Source: Funneliformis mosseae (taxonomy: Eukaryota > Glomeromycota > Glomeromycetes > Glomerales > Glomeraceae). Taken from it: DNA of 13,265 nt. The notes below the pieces were generated by a model that did no database searches, was not told the DNA's origin, and saw nothing but the letters and a program-made list of their open reading frames with translations. Location of the stretch: positions 1-13,265 of the forward strand of contig CAJVPP010002877.1 of NCBI GenBank assembly GCA_910592005.1. The letters are read 5' to 3'. Positions within the stretch are counted from its first letter, which is position 1. Each line of letters begins with the position of its first letter. Made by a program: the position numbers and the translations under genes. Below are positions 1 through 8,051 of this stretch, piece by piece.

Positions 1-299
1 GCTTATAATAAATTTCCTATTAAAACTAATACATTTTTAAACTTCAATTTCTTTGACTTCTTCTTATTAATTTCTTTCCAAATTTCGCGAAAGTATTCTA
101 AATAACCGTCTCTTTCATGCAACTAGCTGCTTTTTTTTTAAAAAAGCTATTCATATTTCAAACATAACAAAATAACTATTTCTGAATAATTCCTCTATAG
201 GAAAAGTTTCGCTTTTTTAATCTTCAAAAAAACAGTGTCACATTGTTCCTAAGGTCGCTATGTATGCATTTGAACTTTATCACTACATAAAAGCTACTA

Positions 300-642
300 A
301 AATTATGTGAAATTGAATTTTACAGATTTCGGATTATTTAATGGGAAGAATTTCAAGCCGTGCCCGTCAATTAAAAAAGCTCGTGAGGAGCAAATAAAAA
401 TGACAAAAAACAAAAAATTAATGAACCTTAAATAGGATGGACGAACTAAAACTCAACAATGCTTTCTATTGGCTCTAATTCATTTGAAAAACAAATCCAG
501 TATTAAAAGGTCCGGGAGCAAAGAAAAAATCACCATTATGTAACTTAAATTTGAAGAATAATATAATTTTAGATGATGCAGAAAGAGTTAGAAAAGCGGA
601 TCAATTATTTGAAAAATTTTTTTCTAAAAAAAAAAAAATATA
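300..642 (+). pseudogene. Coding-like relic of unknown origin
   Basis: One reading frame is open from about 301 to a stop at 541-543, apart from a single TAG at 433-435. It reads like protein (for example KNFKPCPSIKKAREEQIKM, then DGRTKTQQCFLLALIHLK). Around 485-500 the coding-like signal moves to another frame, reading NPVLKGPGAKKKSPLC and later LDDAERVRKADQLFEKFF before a stop at about 640. I do not recognise the family and see no convincing start codon. It could be a decayed gene or transposon fragment, terminal exons of a gene outside the window, or chance in AT-rich DNA. Confidence 0.25.
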
Positions 643-932
643 ATTTTCTTTATTACTGTATAAACTCTGTAATTGGTATTAAAAAACTAAATCTCTAACA
701 GTAAATTTTTATATGATACTTAACAAAGTTTTGATTTACAATGCATCATAAGCTTGATGATTATCTTTTAAGTGATTTCTTATTCCGTTTCCTCATAGGG
801 ACTCATTTACCTGTGCTCGATACATTATAACTTTTTTTATATAAAGGTCAAAAATTTTCCAAGACCAGTGATGAGAAAAACTTCCGTCAAAAAAATTAAT
901 ATATCTAATTCTAGAGATGATCGGTAACATCG

Positions 933-940
933 ATCACGTG
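933..940 (+). promoter_or_regulatory. ATCACGTG E-box-like site upstream of the LMBD1-type gene
   Basis: The 8-mer ATCACGTG ends 93 bases before the ATG at 1034. It matches the RTCACRTG consensus bound by fungal bHLH factors such as Cbf1. The identical 8-mer occurs upstream of the phosphatase gene in that gene's orientation. Sequence and position are seen; binding is inferred. Confidence 0.35.
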
Positions 941-1033
941 TTCGTGAATTCTCAAAAGTTTTATTTATTTATTATTTATTATTTATCGTTATTTAATGTA
1001 CAAGTTAATAAAAGATAATACAATCGTTTCGAT

Positions 1034-3576
1034 ATGGCAGTGTTAGTTTTGGGTGCTTGGGCAGCATACACCATTATTTGTGTTGTAGGTTTTCGTCAAT
1101 CCTTATTTGATTATTTTGGAATTTCAACTATTACCAAGTAAAAATTTCATAACTCGATCTTTTAGGTTTTATTTATATTTAGTATCGCATTCACAAGATA
1201 TTATCAAGATAAACATGATAGTGAACGGCTTGCAACAATAGTAGCAATTTGTTCCTTAGCATTATGTTTAAGTACAGTTGCTTTGTTCCCTGTAGACATA
1301 TTCTTAGTCTCAAGTACTGTTGATTTGAGTACAGGATTAAAACATGAATGGGCTACCAAAGAAGTTGTAGAAGGAATTGTCCATAATCTTAAATTCGTAT
1401 ATTATGGTAAATTCAGATACTCTTGTGAATCTAACCGTTTAAATTACAATTAACTTATTCTTTAAAAATCTTTAGGAACATATGGATTGATTGCAATTTT
1501 CTGTGCATTTATTATTCCATTTGCATATTTTTATTTTGAAGAGCTTGAAGAAGATCAAACAAATTCGCAGGTAAGTCCTGATTTAATATTATTTTTAACT
1601 TCATACCTATCAATTATATTAACCTTGTTTTTTTTTTGATGCAGCGCGTCACGGCAGCTTTGAAGTATACTGCATTCTTCGTGGCATTTGTATGCATCTG
1701 TTTATTGTTTGGATTAATTTTACAACCATCGGAGAAATTGCCACTTGATTTAGAATTTTTCAAGAAATTATTAGCTTCAAGTCGTAAGTTATAAAATTTA
1801 CTTTTTAAATTTAATATAATTATAAAAATATATGCTAAATTTTTACATGTTATATTCGTAGTTGGGGAGAATAGTATTTCATTTGTCATATCTATTCTTA
1901 TGATTCTCGGGATGATCGTGTTTATATGTTACACTGTAAGAATATATCTTTTAATTTTGGTTGAAATTTTTGACACGTCAATAATATATTTTGAATAGGC
2001 CCCGGGACTTTTTCTTCTCCCAATTGGAATGATTAAAGGTACAAATAAAATTAACTCTGAATCTAGCTCAGAGTTGAGTTCTTCACTTACTTTAAATCGT
2101 GAAAAACAAAGAATTCTTAAAGCAAAGAATTCGGGTCCAAACAATATGATGTCAAGGAAAGATGCAAAACAGTTTGAAATTTTGAAAAAAGAAGAAAAGT
2201 AAGCAGATTATACTGTAAATCTTTTATACATATTTGTTTTTTTAATACTTTTTTTTTTTTTTAAGGATTTTGCTTCGTCGATTGAGACTAATTACCGAGT
2301 CAAATGGAATTTGGAACAAGATTATGTTTATCCTTAGGCCATTTGAAGTGTGTATCTTATTTGATTTTTTTTTTTTTTGTTATTTTAACATAAAGAATGT
2401 TTTGTTTAACGTTTATGATTTATTAGCTCATAATTGGCTTTTTGTTGACTATATTGACCATTGTAATACTCATTTCAATATTCTTAACCTGGTAATTTTA
2501 TTTATTGTTCAATATGTCTCTCTTATTTGCTATCAAATACTCAAGTTCGAAATTTTTTTTTTTAGTATTGATAAGGTCAAGAATTCAATTTGTGGAAGAG
2601 AATGTGGATATATTATTAATCATCCAGATATCTTTAATCCTCTTAATTTTATATTCCTCAAAGCAGCTAATGTGAGTTTTCATATATATTAACATAATTT
2701 ATATGCATAATTAATTAATTTTTTCCTTTTTTTTAAAAAAATAAAAAACACTGACAATTCCTAGTATTTCCCTATTGATTATTTCTTCATGGTACTCCTT
2801 ATCCTGTACTTTTTCAGTAGCACTGTATATGGAGTTATTTCAATTGGAATTCGTTTCTTATGGGTACACCTTTATAAGTTCCGTAAGAATTCTACACCTC
2901 CTCAAGGTAGAATTCAAATTCTTTTTAGTCGAACCTGATTAAGATTATTTGACTTGAAGATTTATTCTTTTTTTTATTTATTATTTTTTTTAACAGGATT
3001 ATTGTTTGGTTCTATATTGTTCATGCTAAGTCTATTGGCACTTAATTACACTTTGACTATGGTGGTTACTCCTCAATACGCTCAATTTGGAAGCCAAATA
3101 TATGTGAGTTTTGTTTCTAATTTATGAATAGCTTTGGCATTATTTTACTCACCAAGTTAAAATTTAGTGTAATCATACGGTAAACGAGGTTCGTAACTGT
3201 ACCGATTATCCCCAATTAATTATACCATGTGATGTTACCGCACCAGCAGGTAAATATTACAAAAACAAATTTATGATACATTTTTTTTCTTTGAAAATTA
3301 CTTAAAGATACAAATTTTCTTTATAAAGATATCTGTACGCCAACGGTAATTTCGACATTTATCCATCGTATAACAGTCAACACACCATTTTTCGGAGTAA
3401 TATTTTATCATGCTCATTGGGTATTTTTGGGGGTTACATTACTTGGATTTATATATGCTATGATTAAATCACCTAGCGATAGATTATATGATGATTTAGA
3501 TGATGAAATGGACGAAGAGGAGGAAGGATTGTTATCTAATAATGAAAGAAGAGGCAGAACCGACATTCGGGCTTAA
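1034..3576 (+). CDS. LMBRD1: LMBD1-type lysosomal/vacuolar cobalamin transporter
   Basis: A multi-pass membrane protein of the LIMR/LMBR1 family. The animal member LMBD1 is needed to release vitamin B12 from lysosomes; a vacuolar role is inferred here. Exons: 1034-1084, 1166-1406, 1476-1570, 1645-1783, 1862-1935, 1999-2198, 2266-2347, 2427-2491, 2566-2671, 2765-2906, 2997-3103, 3168-3249, 3329-3576. All twelve introns (63-93 nt) have GT...AG ends and phases agree throughout. The product is 543 residues, against about 540 in mammals. About nine hydrophobic segments lie near residues 2-25, 41-66, 98-118, 132-156, 181-200, 295-314, 357-377, 399-422 and 483-507. Family-like blocks include PVDIFLV (59-65), LPIGMIKGT after segment 5, ILRPFE before segment 6 and TPQYAQFGSQIY. 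Sequons N436-H-T and N444-C-T fall in the last lumenal loop. The acidic tail carries an ExxxLL signal (E525, L529, L530). The first intron was chosen by length match to the family; a longer exon 1 is possible. Confidence 0.93.
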
Positions 3577-3671
3577 TGATTACTATTTTTTTTTTTATAA
3601 TATTATTCTAAGTACCATCATTGTTATTTGATGACATTATTCTCTTATTTTAATTTATTAAAAAATTATTA

Positions 3672-3824
3672 TTATTTCTTTTGTTTGCTTTGGGAAACCC
3701 TTAAACGTGATTTGACTAGCGTTAAAACTTCTTTGATCGATGCTTGTTTACGAATACCACGTGGAGATATGTATTTGTAAAATGCAAAATGCAATGCTGT
3801 GCATTCCATCAATGACAAGCGCAT
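3672..3824 (-). CDS. Hypothetical 50-residue protein or terminal exon
   Basis: A complete minus-strand ORF runs from ATG at 3824-3822 to TAA at 3674-3672, followed directly by a second TAA. The product is basic and looks like real protein, with the stretch YKYISPRGIRKQASIKEVL and a lysine-rich end (SQSKQKK). It contains no low-complexity poly-K or poly-F except at the very end. I do not recognise the family. It could be a small gene, or the last exon of a minus-strand gene whose earlier part is the broken coding-like sequence at 3825-4088. An AG at the end of ATGGAATGCACAG, inside the ORF, could be a splice acceptor. It lies tail-to-tail with the LMBD1-type gene. Coding status is inferred from composition only. 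Confidence 0.33.
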   Translation of the reverse strand: MRLSLMECTALHFAFYKYISPRGIRKQASIKEVLTLVKSRLRVSQSKQKK

Positions 3825-4088
3825 GATTAAAAATAAAAAAAAAATTTTTTTTTTTAATTTTTATAACATGAATAAATAAATATTCGGAGTGAAAATTTGT
3901 TTCGTTTAAATTTTGTAGGTTTTTGTTGTGATCATGTACATAATCCTGCATGAATTTATCAAAATATTGGATCAGTATTCAAAACCTCTGGCTAAATCAT
4001 ACTCTATATTAGATAATAACGAATTCCAAAGAGAATCTCTTTTCGTCTTATCTTTCTTGTTTTGCTTTTCTTTTATTTTTCTTCTTTT
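3825..4088 (-). pseudogene. Coding-like minus-strand sequence with an apparent frameshift
   Basis: On the minus strand, one frame is open from 4088 to a stop at 3974-3972 and reads RDSLWNSLLSNIEYDLARG near its end. Starting at the same point (3975-3978), the next frame continues as LIQYFDKFMQDYVHDHNKNL and stays open to 3748. The two read naturally as one protein broken by one missing base. The upstream part is lysine-rich because it is antisense to the pyrimidine tract before the SET gene, so that part is suspect. No in-frame ATG is visible in the first frame, and no GT...AG pair I tried joins the two frames. It may be a decayed gene, a mis-modelled spliced gene, or chance. Confidence 0.25.
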
Positions 4089-4090
4089 TT
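4036..4090 (+). promoter_or_regulatory. Pyrimidine-rich tract before the SET-domain gene
   Basis: A nearly unbroken C/T run ends about 28 bases before the ATG at 4119. Such tracts commonly lie near transcription starts in fungal promoters. The tract is seen; the role is inferred. Confidence 0.4.
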
Positions 4091-4118
4091 AAGAGTTCCA
4101 TCACGAGGTTAAAGTTTA

Positions 4119-5615
4119 ATGGCTAATTCCCCGAAACTACAAGAATTCTTATCATGGGCACAAGGTAATAAATATCACGATTAGTCGTTGAAATTTCATA
4201 TTTCAAATTCACGTTTTTGTTAACTCAAAATAAATCAATATCCCTTCATAGAAAGAGGAGTCATTTCAGATATACAAGTACAAGATATACCGGATAAGGG
4301 GTTGGGTTTTGTTACAAAACGTAACGTTACTCGAGACAACTCAATAGTAGCTTATATACCGTATAGCATATTACTTAACGCGACAAAAATTAGTAGATAC
4401 GCTAAAGATAAAGCACCGAAATTAGAGGAAACGTTTAACGCATTAATGGCAGAGGGAAAACATTTGTCAGAACGCGATATCTTCATACTTTTTTTATTAT
4501 ATGAGAGACTTGCTCCAGGAGGGGAAACATCATCATTATGGAAAGCGTACATTGATATATTACCTCGTACACTTCATACACCATTATTTTATGATCCAAC
4601 ATTGAGGGCATGTCTTGATGGGACAAGTTTGAAACCAGCGGTAGATGCAAAATATAATAAATTAAAAAAGGAATACGAATCATTAAGGTCATTATTTAAT
4701 AAATGGTCAAAGGTGGAAGATGCTGGTGGACATGATGTTGTCACATTTGAGCATTTCAGGTGGGCGGATGGCGTGTTTTGGTCAAGAGTATTGTCATTTG
4801 GTAGTAGATTTCAAACGATTGATTCCATTGAAGGTGATTTGGATGATTTTCATTTGGTACCATTCCTTGATTTCGCCAATCATTCTTTAACACCTTACGC
4901 AAGATGGGAAATTGGAACGGAAGGGGTTGAATTAATCCTTACCAAATCTGATTCACTTGAACCGATCACCTCTGATACGGAAATTTGTATTTCTTATGGT
5001 GATAAACCAAATTCCGAATTATTATTTGTGCATGGATTTACTTTATCCGACAACCCATGGTCCGCGATCTCGTTTCCCGTTCCATTTTATGATGATGATG
5101 AATTGGCAAAAGCGAAATTATTATTCATGCAATATCATGGTATTAAACATTTAGTCTCTCTCGCAAGGAAAAAAGGTGGTGCGGAATTATCCCATGATTC
5201 GACTAGAGCGATGTGGATATGTGTATTAGCCGAAGAGGATGGAATTAAATTTAAATTGAATCACAATGATCCTTCTCATCCGATTGATTTATTTATTGGA
5301 AATCAAATAATTCCAACGCTTGATGTCTTTGATAACGTTATTAATAGTATGGAATTATTACCTGTGATTGAGTTTAGGGTTATGGAATCTGTATTAGAAA
5401 ATGTTGAATATTTATTATCCCACCTTAAACAAACGAATGAACAAGTATTAAAAATGATGGAACACGGAAGAAATTCCCGTGAATTAGAATATGTAAGGAT
5501 TTATAGGGAAGACGAATATAAATTTTTGGAATTTGCTGTTGAAGATTTTACAAGAAAGCGTGATGCCTTAATGACCGATGAAGTTGTTCAACGTTTCATG
5601 CTTAATGATCAATAA
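4119..5615 (+). CDS. SET-domain protein lysine methyltransferase (Rubisco LSMT/SETD3/SETD6-like class)
   Basis: Predicted to transfer methyl groups from S-adenosylmethionine to lysines of non-histone proteins. Exon 1 is 4119-4164 and exon 2 is 4252-5615, joined across an 87-nt GT...AG intron in phase 1, giving 469 residues. The start MANSPKLQEFLSWAQ joins directly to ERGVISDIQVQDIPDKGLGF, the usual N-terminal helix followed by the first SET strands with a GxG motif (G32-L-G34). Residues about 60-190 form the helical insert typical of this class. The core follows: FLDFANHS (N225-H226-S227), then EICISYG with the catalytic-type Y264, then NSELLFVHGF. Residues about 285-460 match the position of the Rubisco LSMT substrate-binding helical domain. 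All SET landmarks are present. Yeast relatives methylate ribosomal proteins and translation elongation factors, but the substrate here cannot be told from sequence. The gene converges on the phosphatase gene with 152 bases between stops. Confidence 0.9.
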
Positions 5616-5767
5616 CGTCAAGGTTTTTTATTATTACAAAAATATATATATATATATATATACTGTATATATATTTTTTGTATTTTTATATTAGAAAGTT
5701 CTTTTTCTTTTAATTTTTAATGGTATTAAATAAAAGAAAAAAAAAAAAAAAATCTATTATTATTCAT
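5616..5767. other. Spacer between two convergent genes
   Basis: A 152-base T/A-rich spacer must hold the 3' ends of both the SET-domain gene and the phosphatase gene. It contains a (TA)n palindrome at 5635-5682 and an A-run at about 5738-5752. No other coding sequence is seen. Confidence 0.7.
5635..5682. repeat. (TA)n tract inside a palindrome
   Basis: An arm beginning TACAAAAATATATATA (from 5635) is mirrored by TATATATATTTTTTGTA ending at 5682, with CTG near the centre. This could form a hairpin or cruciform. It sits about 20 bases after the SET gene stop, so it may help separate or end the two converging transcripts (inference). It is also a simple microsatellite likely to vary in length. 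Confidence 0.7.
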
Positions 5768-7288
5768 TTAGCTTTCCTGAACTTTTTTATTCGATTGATT
5801 ATCTGGACCGAAGAACACGACGGTCACGGTAATGTCATCAACAAATCTTCTTGAAATTGGAGAAGGAAGAGATAATAAAGCGCAAACTTGATCTTGTTTT
5901 GCTCCTCCGTATGCATTTCGAATTAAATGTGTGGAAGCATTTTCATCAACAAAAGTAAACGCTTTTTCTTGCTTATAATTTTCCCATTTTAATTCGTCTT
6001 CTTTCAAGATAGGGGGATTCTCTTTATCATCAATAATATCCCTTCTTCCATCCAAAAATTCACCGACAAGTTCCACAACTTCTTCATTTGATAATTCATC
6101 CCATAATCCATCAGTTGCTAACACCAAGAATTTATCATTTTCCGTTAATTTATGACACGTTACTTCTGGTCTTGCCGTAACGTAAGGTGGTGTTTTATTT
6201 CTACTCCCACCAGCTAACCCTCTTTTGATCTTAAAAAATTTAGTAAAAATCCCATCCTGCATTTTCATATCCCATTTATATTTTGAATCACCAAAAGCTC
6301 TCGTTGGCTCTAATCCTCCAAATACTCTACCATTTAATATAATATTACCTTCTTCCCCCGGATGTTCCTTATCAATTCTTTTAACTTCATTTTCATTTCT
6401 TCCAGTTTGATCTTCACTTAACGCGACAGCTTTCCATCTTTTCCCTCCCTTTTCGTTATCAGTTTCCTTTACACCAAGTACGGCTCTTGAATCTCCTGTG
6501 CACGCAATGTATAAATCTTTATTAGCAGCATCAATATAGGCCAAAAGTGCGCAACTACCTGACAAAGCTGATAATAAACATTCTTCGATAGAAAAAAGTC
6601 CTTTAGTGTTTAATAATTTATTTATAGAATGAATTACAACTTCTTCATCTAATTCGACAAATGCTCTTTCTATCGCTTTCTTGTTTAATTCTTGATTGTC
6701 TGATATTAAATTTGAATACTCTCCAATTCCTTCAATCGCTTTATCCAAATTCTCTTTTACTTTTGGTATTAATTTTTTACTTAACAATTTGGATGTGGTC
6801 CACCCTCCATGCCCATCGAATACACCAAAGAATAACCTATCTCCCACTGTACTTTCAACCTTGCTTCTTTTTGGTGAATTAAACACAAATTCTTCACTTT
6901 TCATATCCTCAACTGGATAATTTGATCCCAATTGATTAGAATCGTACCTCCATATTCCATTACTCCTTTGTAATAAGAATGAGATTTGATTTTCTCGTAA
7001 TTTTGCTGTCGCCTCTCTAGGTGACCTAATAATTGTATTGTTCCTTCCCCCATCCTCTTCATTATCGTTCAACGATGAGGAATTATACGTTTGTTGACCT
7101 TTTCTTCGAAAACCATAAAATAAAGTTATCACACCGGCTCCCAATATTGTCGTTGCTATACCATAATATTTCAAAGAATTCGTATTATGCGTAGAATTTT
7201 CGGATGGCTTTTGATGTACGTTACGATATGACACCCTTCGAATTCCTTTAAAAGGCAGCTTCCAAGCTTGTCTTTTTAACAAAAACAT
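5768..7288 (-). CDS. PTC5: Mitochondrial PP2C-type protein phosphatase (pyruvate dehydrogenase phosphatase, Ptc5/PDP-like)
   Basis: A Mg/Mn-dependent serine/threonine phosphatase of the PPM family. The best family match, Ptc5/PDP, dephosphorylates and activates pyruvate dehydrogenase. Intronless, 506 residues from the ATG at 7288. An in-frame ATG at 7399 would add 37 residues, but these are largely encoded by a pyrimidine-rich leader-like tract, so I prefer 7288. The N-terminus is basic (MFLLKRQAWKLPFKGIRR), like a mitochondrial presequence, followed by a hydrophobic segment at about 41-60; this suits inner-membrane or intermembrane-space sorting. Catalytic motifs are in order: FFGVFDGHGG (153-162), SGSCALLAYID and ACTGDSRAVLG (243-272), LSEDQTGRN then GRVFGGLEPTRAFGD (320-334), FLVLATDGLWDELS (387-400), and VDDITVTVVFF near the end (483-493). 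Metal-binding aspartates D158, D393 and D484 or D485 are present. The protein ends QES, with no peroxisomal PTS1. PDP-like naming is firm at family level and less so for substrate. Confidence 0.88.
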   Translation of the reverse strand: MFLLKRQAWKLPFKGIRRVSYRNVHQKPSENSTHNTNSLKYYGIATTILGAGVITLFYGFRRKGQQTYNSSSLNDNEEDGGRNNTIIRSPREATAKLRENQISFLLQRSNGIWRYDSNQLGSNYPVEDMKSEEFVFNSPKRSKVESTVGDRLFFGVFDGHGGWTTSKLLSKKLIPKVKENLDKAIEGIGEYSNLISDNQELNKKAIERAFVELDEEVVIHSINKLLNTKGLFSIEECLLSALSGSCALLAYIDAANKDLYIACTGDSRAVLGVKETDNEKGGKRWKAVALSEDQTGRNENEVKRIDKEHPGEEGNIILNGRVFGGLEPTRAFGDSKYKWDMKMQDGIFTKFFKIKRGLAGGSRNKTPPYVTARPEVTCHKLTENDKFLVLATDGLWDELSNEEVVELVGEFLDGRRDIIDDKENPPILKEDELKWENYKQEKAFTFVDENASTHLIRNAYGGAKQDQVCALLSLPSPISRRFVDDITVTVVFFGPDNQSNKKVQES

Positions 7289-7295
7289 TTTGGGC

Positions 7296-7322
7296 AGAAA
7301 AAAGGAAAAAGAAAAAAAAAAA
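7296..7322 (-). promoter_or_regulatory. Pyrimidine-rich leader before the phosphatase start
   Basis: On the minus strand a T/C run lies directly before the ATG at 7288. It resembles the tract before the SET gene. Its position argues that the upstream in-frame ATG at 7399 is not the main start, because translation from there would encode an unlikely phenylalanine/serine-rich stretch. Confidence 0.4.
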
Positions 7323-7539
7323 TTTGCGCGGGTTGCGGTAATTTTGCGGATTGCTATTTGCGCACGGTTAAAGATCCAATCATGGATCGATCGACTCATC
7401 CATCAAGTGGCATATATGTAGTCATGATACTCCATGAATTTATAAATAAAAAAGATGAATTTGTTTTTAAATTTTTATATTTGTTTTAAAAAAAAAAATT
7501 TGCTTTTGATAATTTAGGTTCTTAAAAATTAGAAAAGGA

Positions 7540-7547
7540 CACGTGAT
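7540..7547 (-). promoter_or_regulatory. ATCACGTG E-box-like site upstream of the phosphatase gene
   Basis: On the minus strand this reads ATCACGTG, identical to the site upstream of the LMBD1-type gene and in the same orientation relative to its gene. It lies about 250 bases before the preferred ATG (7288) and about 140 before the alternative ATG (7399). It matches the Cbf1-type consensus RTCACRTG; function is inferred. Confidence 0.35.
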
Positions 7548-8051
7548 TGTGCAAATTATCAAATATAACTGGTATTTTATAAAAGTCTAAACCTCACTTT
7601 GGAGGAAAAAGGTTTTTCAACGATCCATTCACAAAATTGTAATAGTATGTTTTTTCTTTGCTTTGGACGCGAAATGATCTTAAAAAAAAATAAAGGCATA
7701 AAAGTTATATATACAAATAAAAACAATAACGGAATATAATATCATTTATTATTTAGTTTTTTTACCGTTCTTTAATGGATCAGCGAAAGAATCTGTAAAC
7801 GCGTTTTAATTTCAAACTTTAGATATTCAATAATTGTGTCAAATCGGAGGATTCAAAAAAGGAATACAACCATTCAATGGTTTCTGTTATGCGCTTATAG
7901 TATCTTATTAATTTAAACAATTAATTGTAAAAATATTAACAAGCCTCCGCCACAACGCTTTGCAAATTTAAAATTTATAAAATATTAGATTTTTGTTAAA
8001 AAATTATTGAGATTTTCCTTTATTTTCATTTCGTAAACAAATATATATACA

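Larger units (their letters stand above)
1..1033. other. AT-rich intergenic region upstream of the LMBD1-type gene
   Basis: No intact gene is visible here. The stretch is AT-rich with many short homopolymers. A weak coding-like relic lies at about 300-642 (listed separately). From about 958 to 995 there is a run of imperfect TTTA/TTAT repeats close to the start codon of the next gene. An ATCACGTG motif sits at 933-940. I see no tRNA and no clear terminal repeat. Confidence 0.6.
3577..4118. other. Interval between LMBD1-type gene and SET-domain gene
   Basis: This 542-base interval holds the 3' region of the upstream gene and the promoter of the downstream gene. The first part is T/A-rich with no unique polyadenylation signal I can name. 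The minus strand has a short complete ORF and coding-like sequence behind it (separate entries). A perfect CACGTG at 3758-3763 lies inside that minus ORF, so it may simply be coding sequence. Confidence 0.6.

Noticed and set aside
1614..1889. 91-codon minus-strand ORF
   Set aside because: It is antisense to exon 4 and its flanking introns of the LMBD1-type gene and has the N/K-rich look of a shadow frame.
1929..2144. 71-codon minus-strand ORF
   Set aside because: Antisense to exon 6 of the LMBD1-type gene, with no sign of its own promoter or family.
2270..2692. 140-codon plus-strand ORF taken as a separate gene
   Set aside because: It is exons 7 and 9 of the LMBD1-type gene read through introns 7 and 8, with exon 8 in the wrong frame. 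Spliced exon 8 gives the expected membrane segment, so the spliced model is far better.
3748..3951. 67-codon minus-strand ORF as a complete protein
   Set aside because: Its middle is poly-K/poly-F from an A/T homopolymer and its C-terminal part overlaps a better frame (3672-3824). Only its N-terminal part looks coding, as described under the relic entry.
4352..4692. Two overlapping minus-strand ORFs of 66 and 69 codons
   Set aside because: Both lie antisense within the well-supported SET-domain exon and show no protein-family features.
4957..5154. 65-codon plus-strand ORF
   Set aside because: Out-of-frame shadow of the SET-domain core, which reads NHS and SYG motifs in the main frame.
6225..6920. 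Three plus-strand ORFs of 61-74 codons
   Set aside because: Antisense shadows of the PP2C phosphatase gene, which carries a full motif set on the minus strand.
7289..7399. N-terminal 37-residue extension of the phosphatase from the ATG at 7399
   Set aside because: The extension is encoded largely by the pyrimidine-rich leader (phenylalanine/serine-rich), while the ATG at 7288 gives a normal presequence. Kept only as an alternative.
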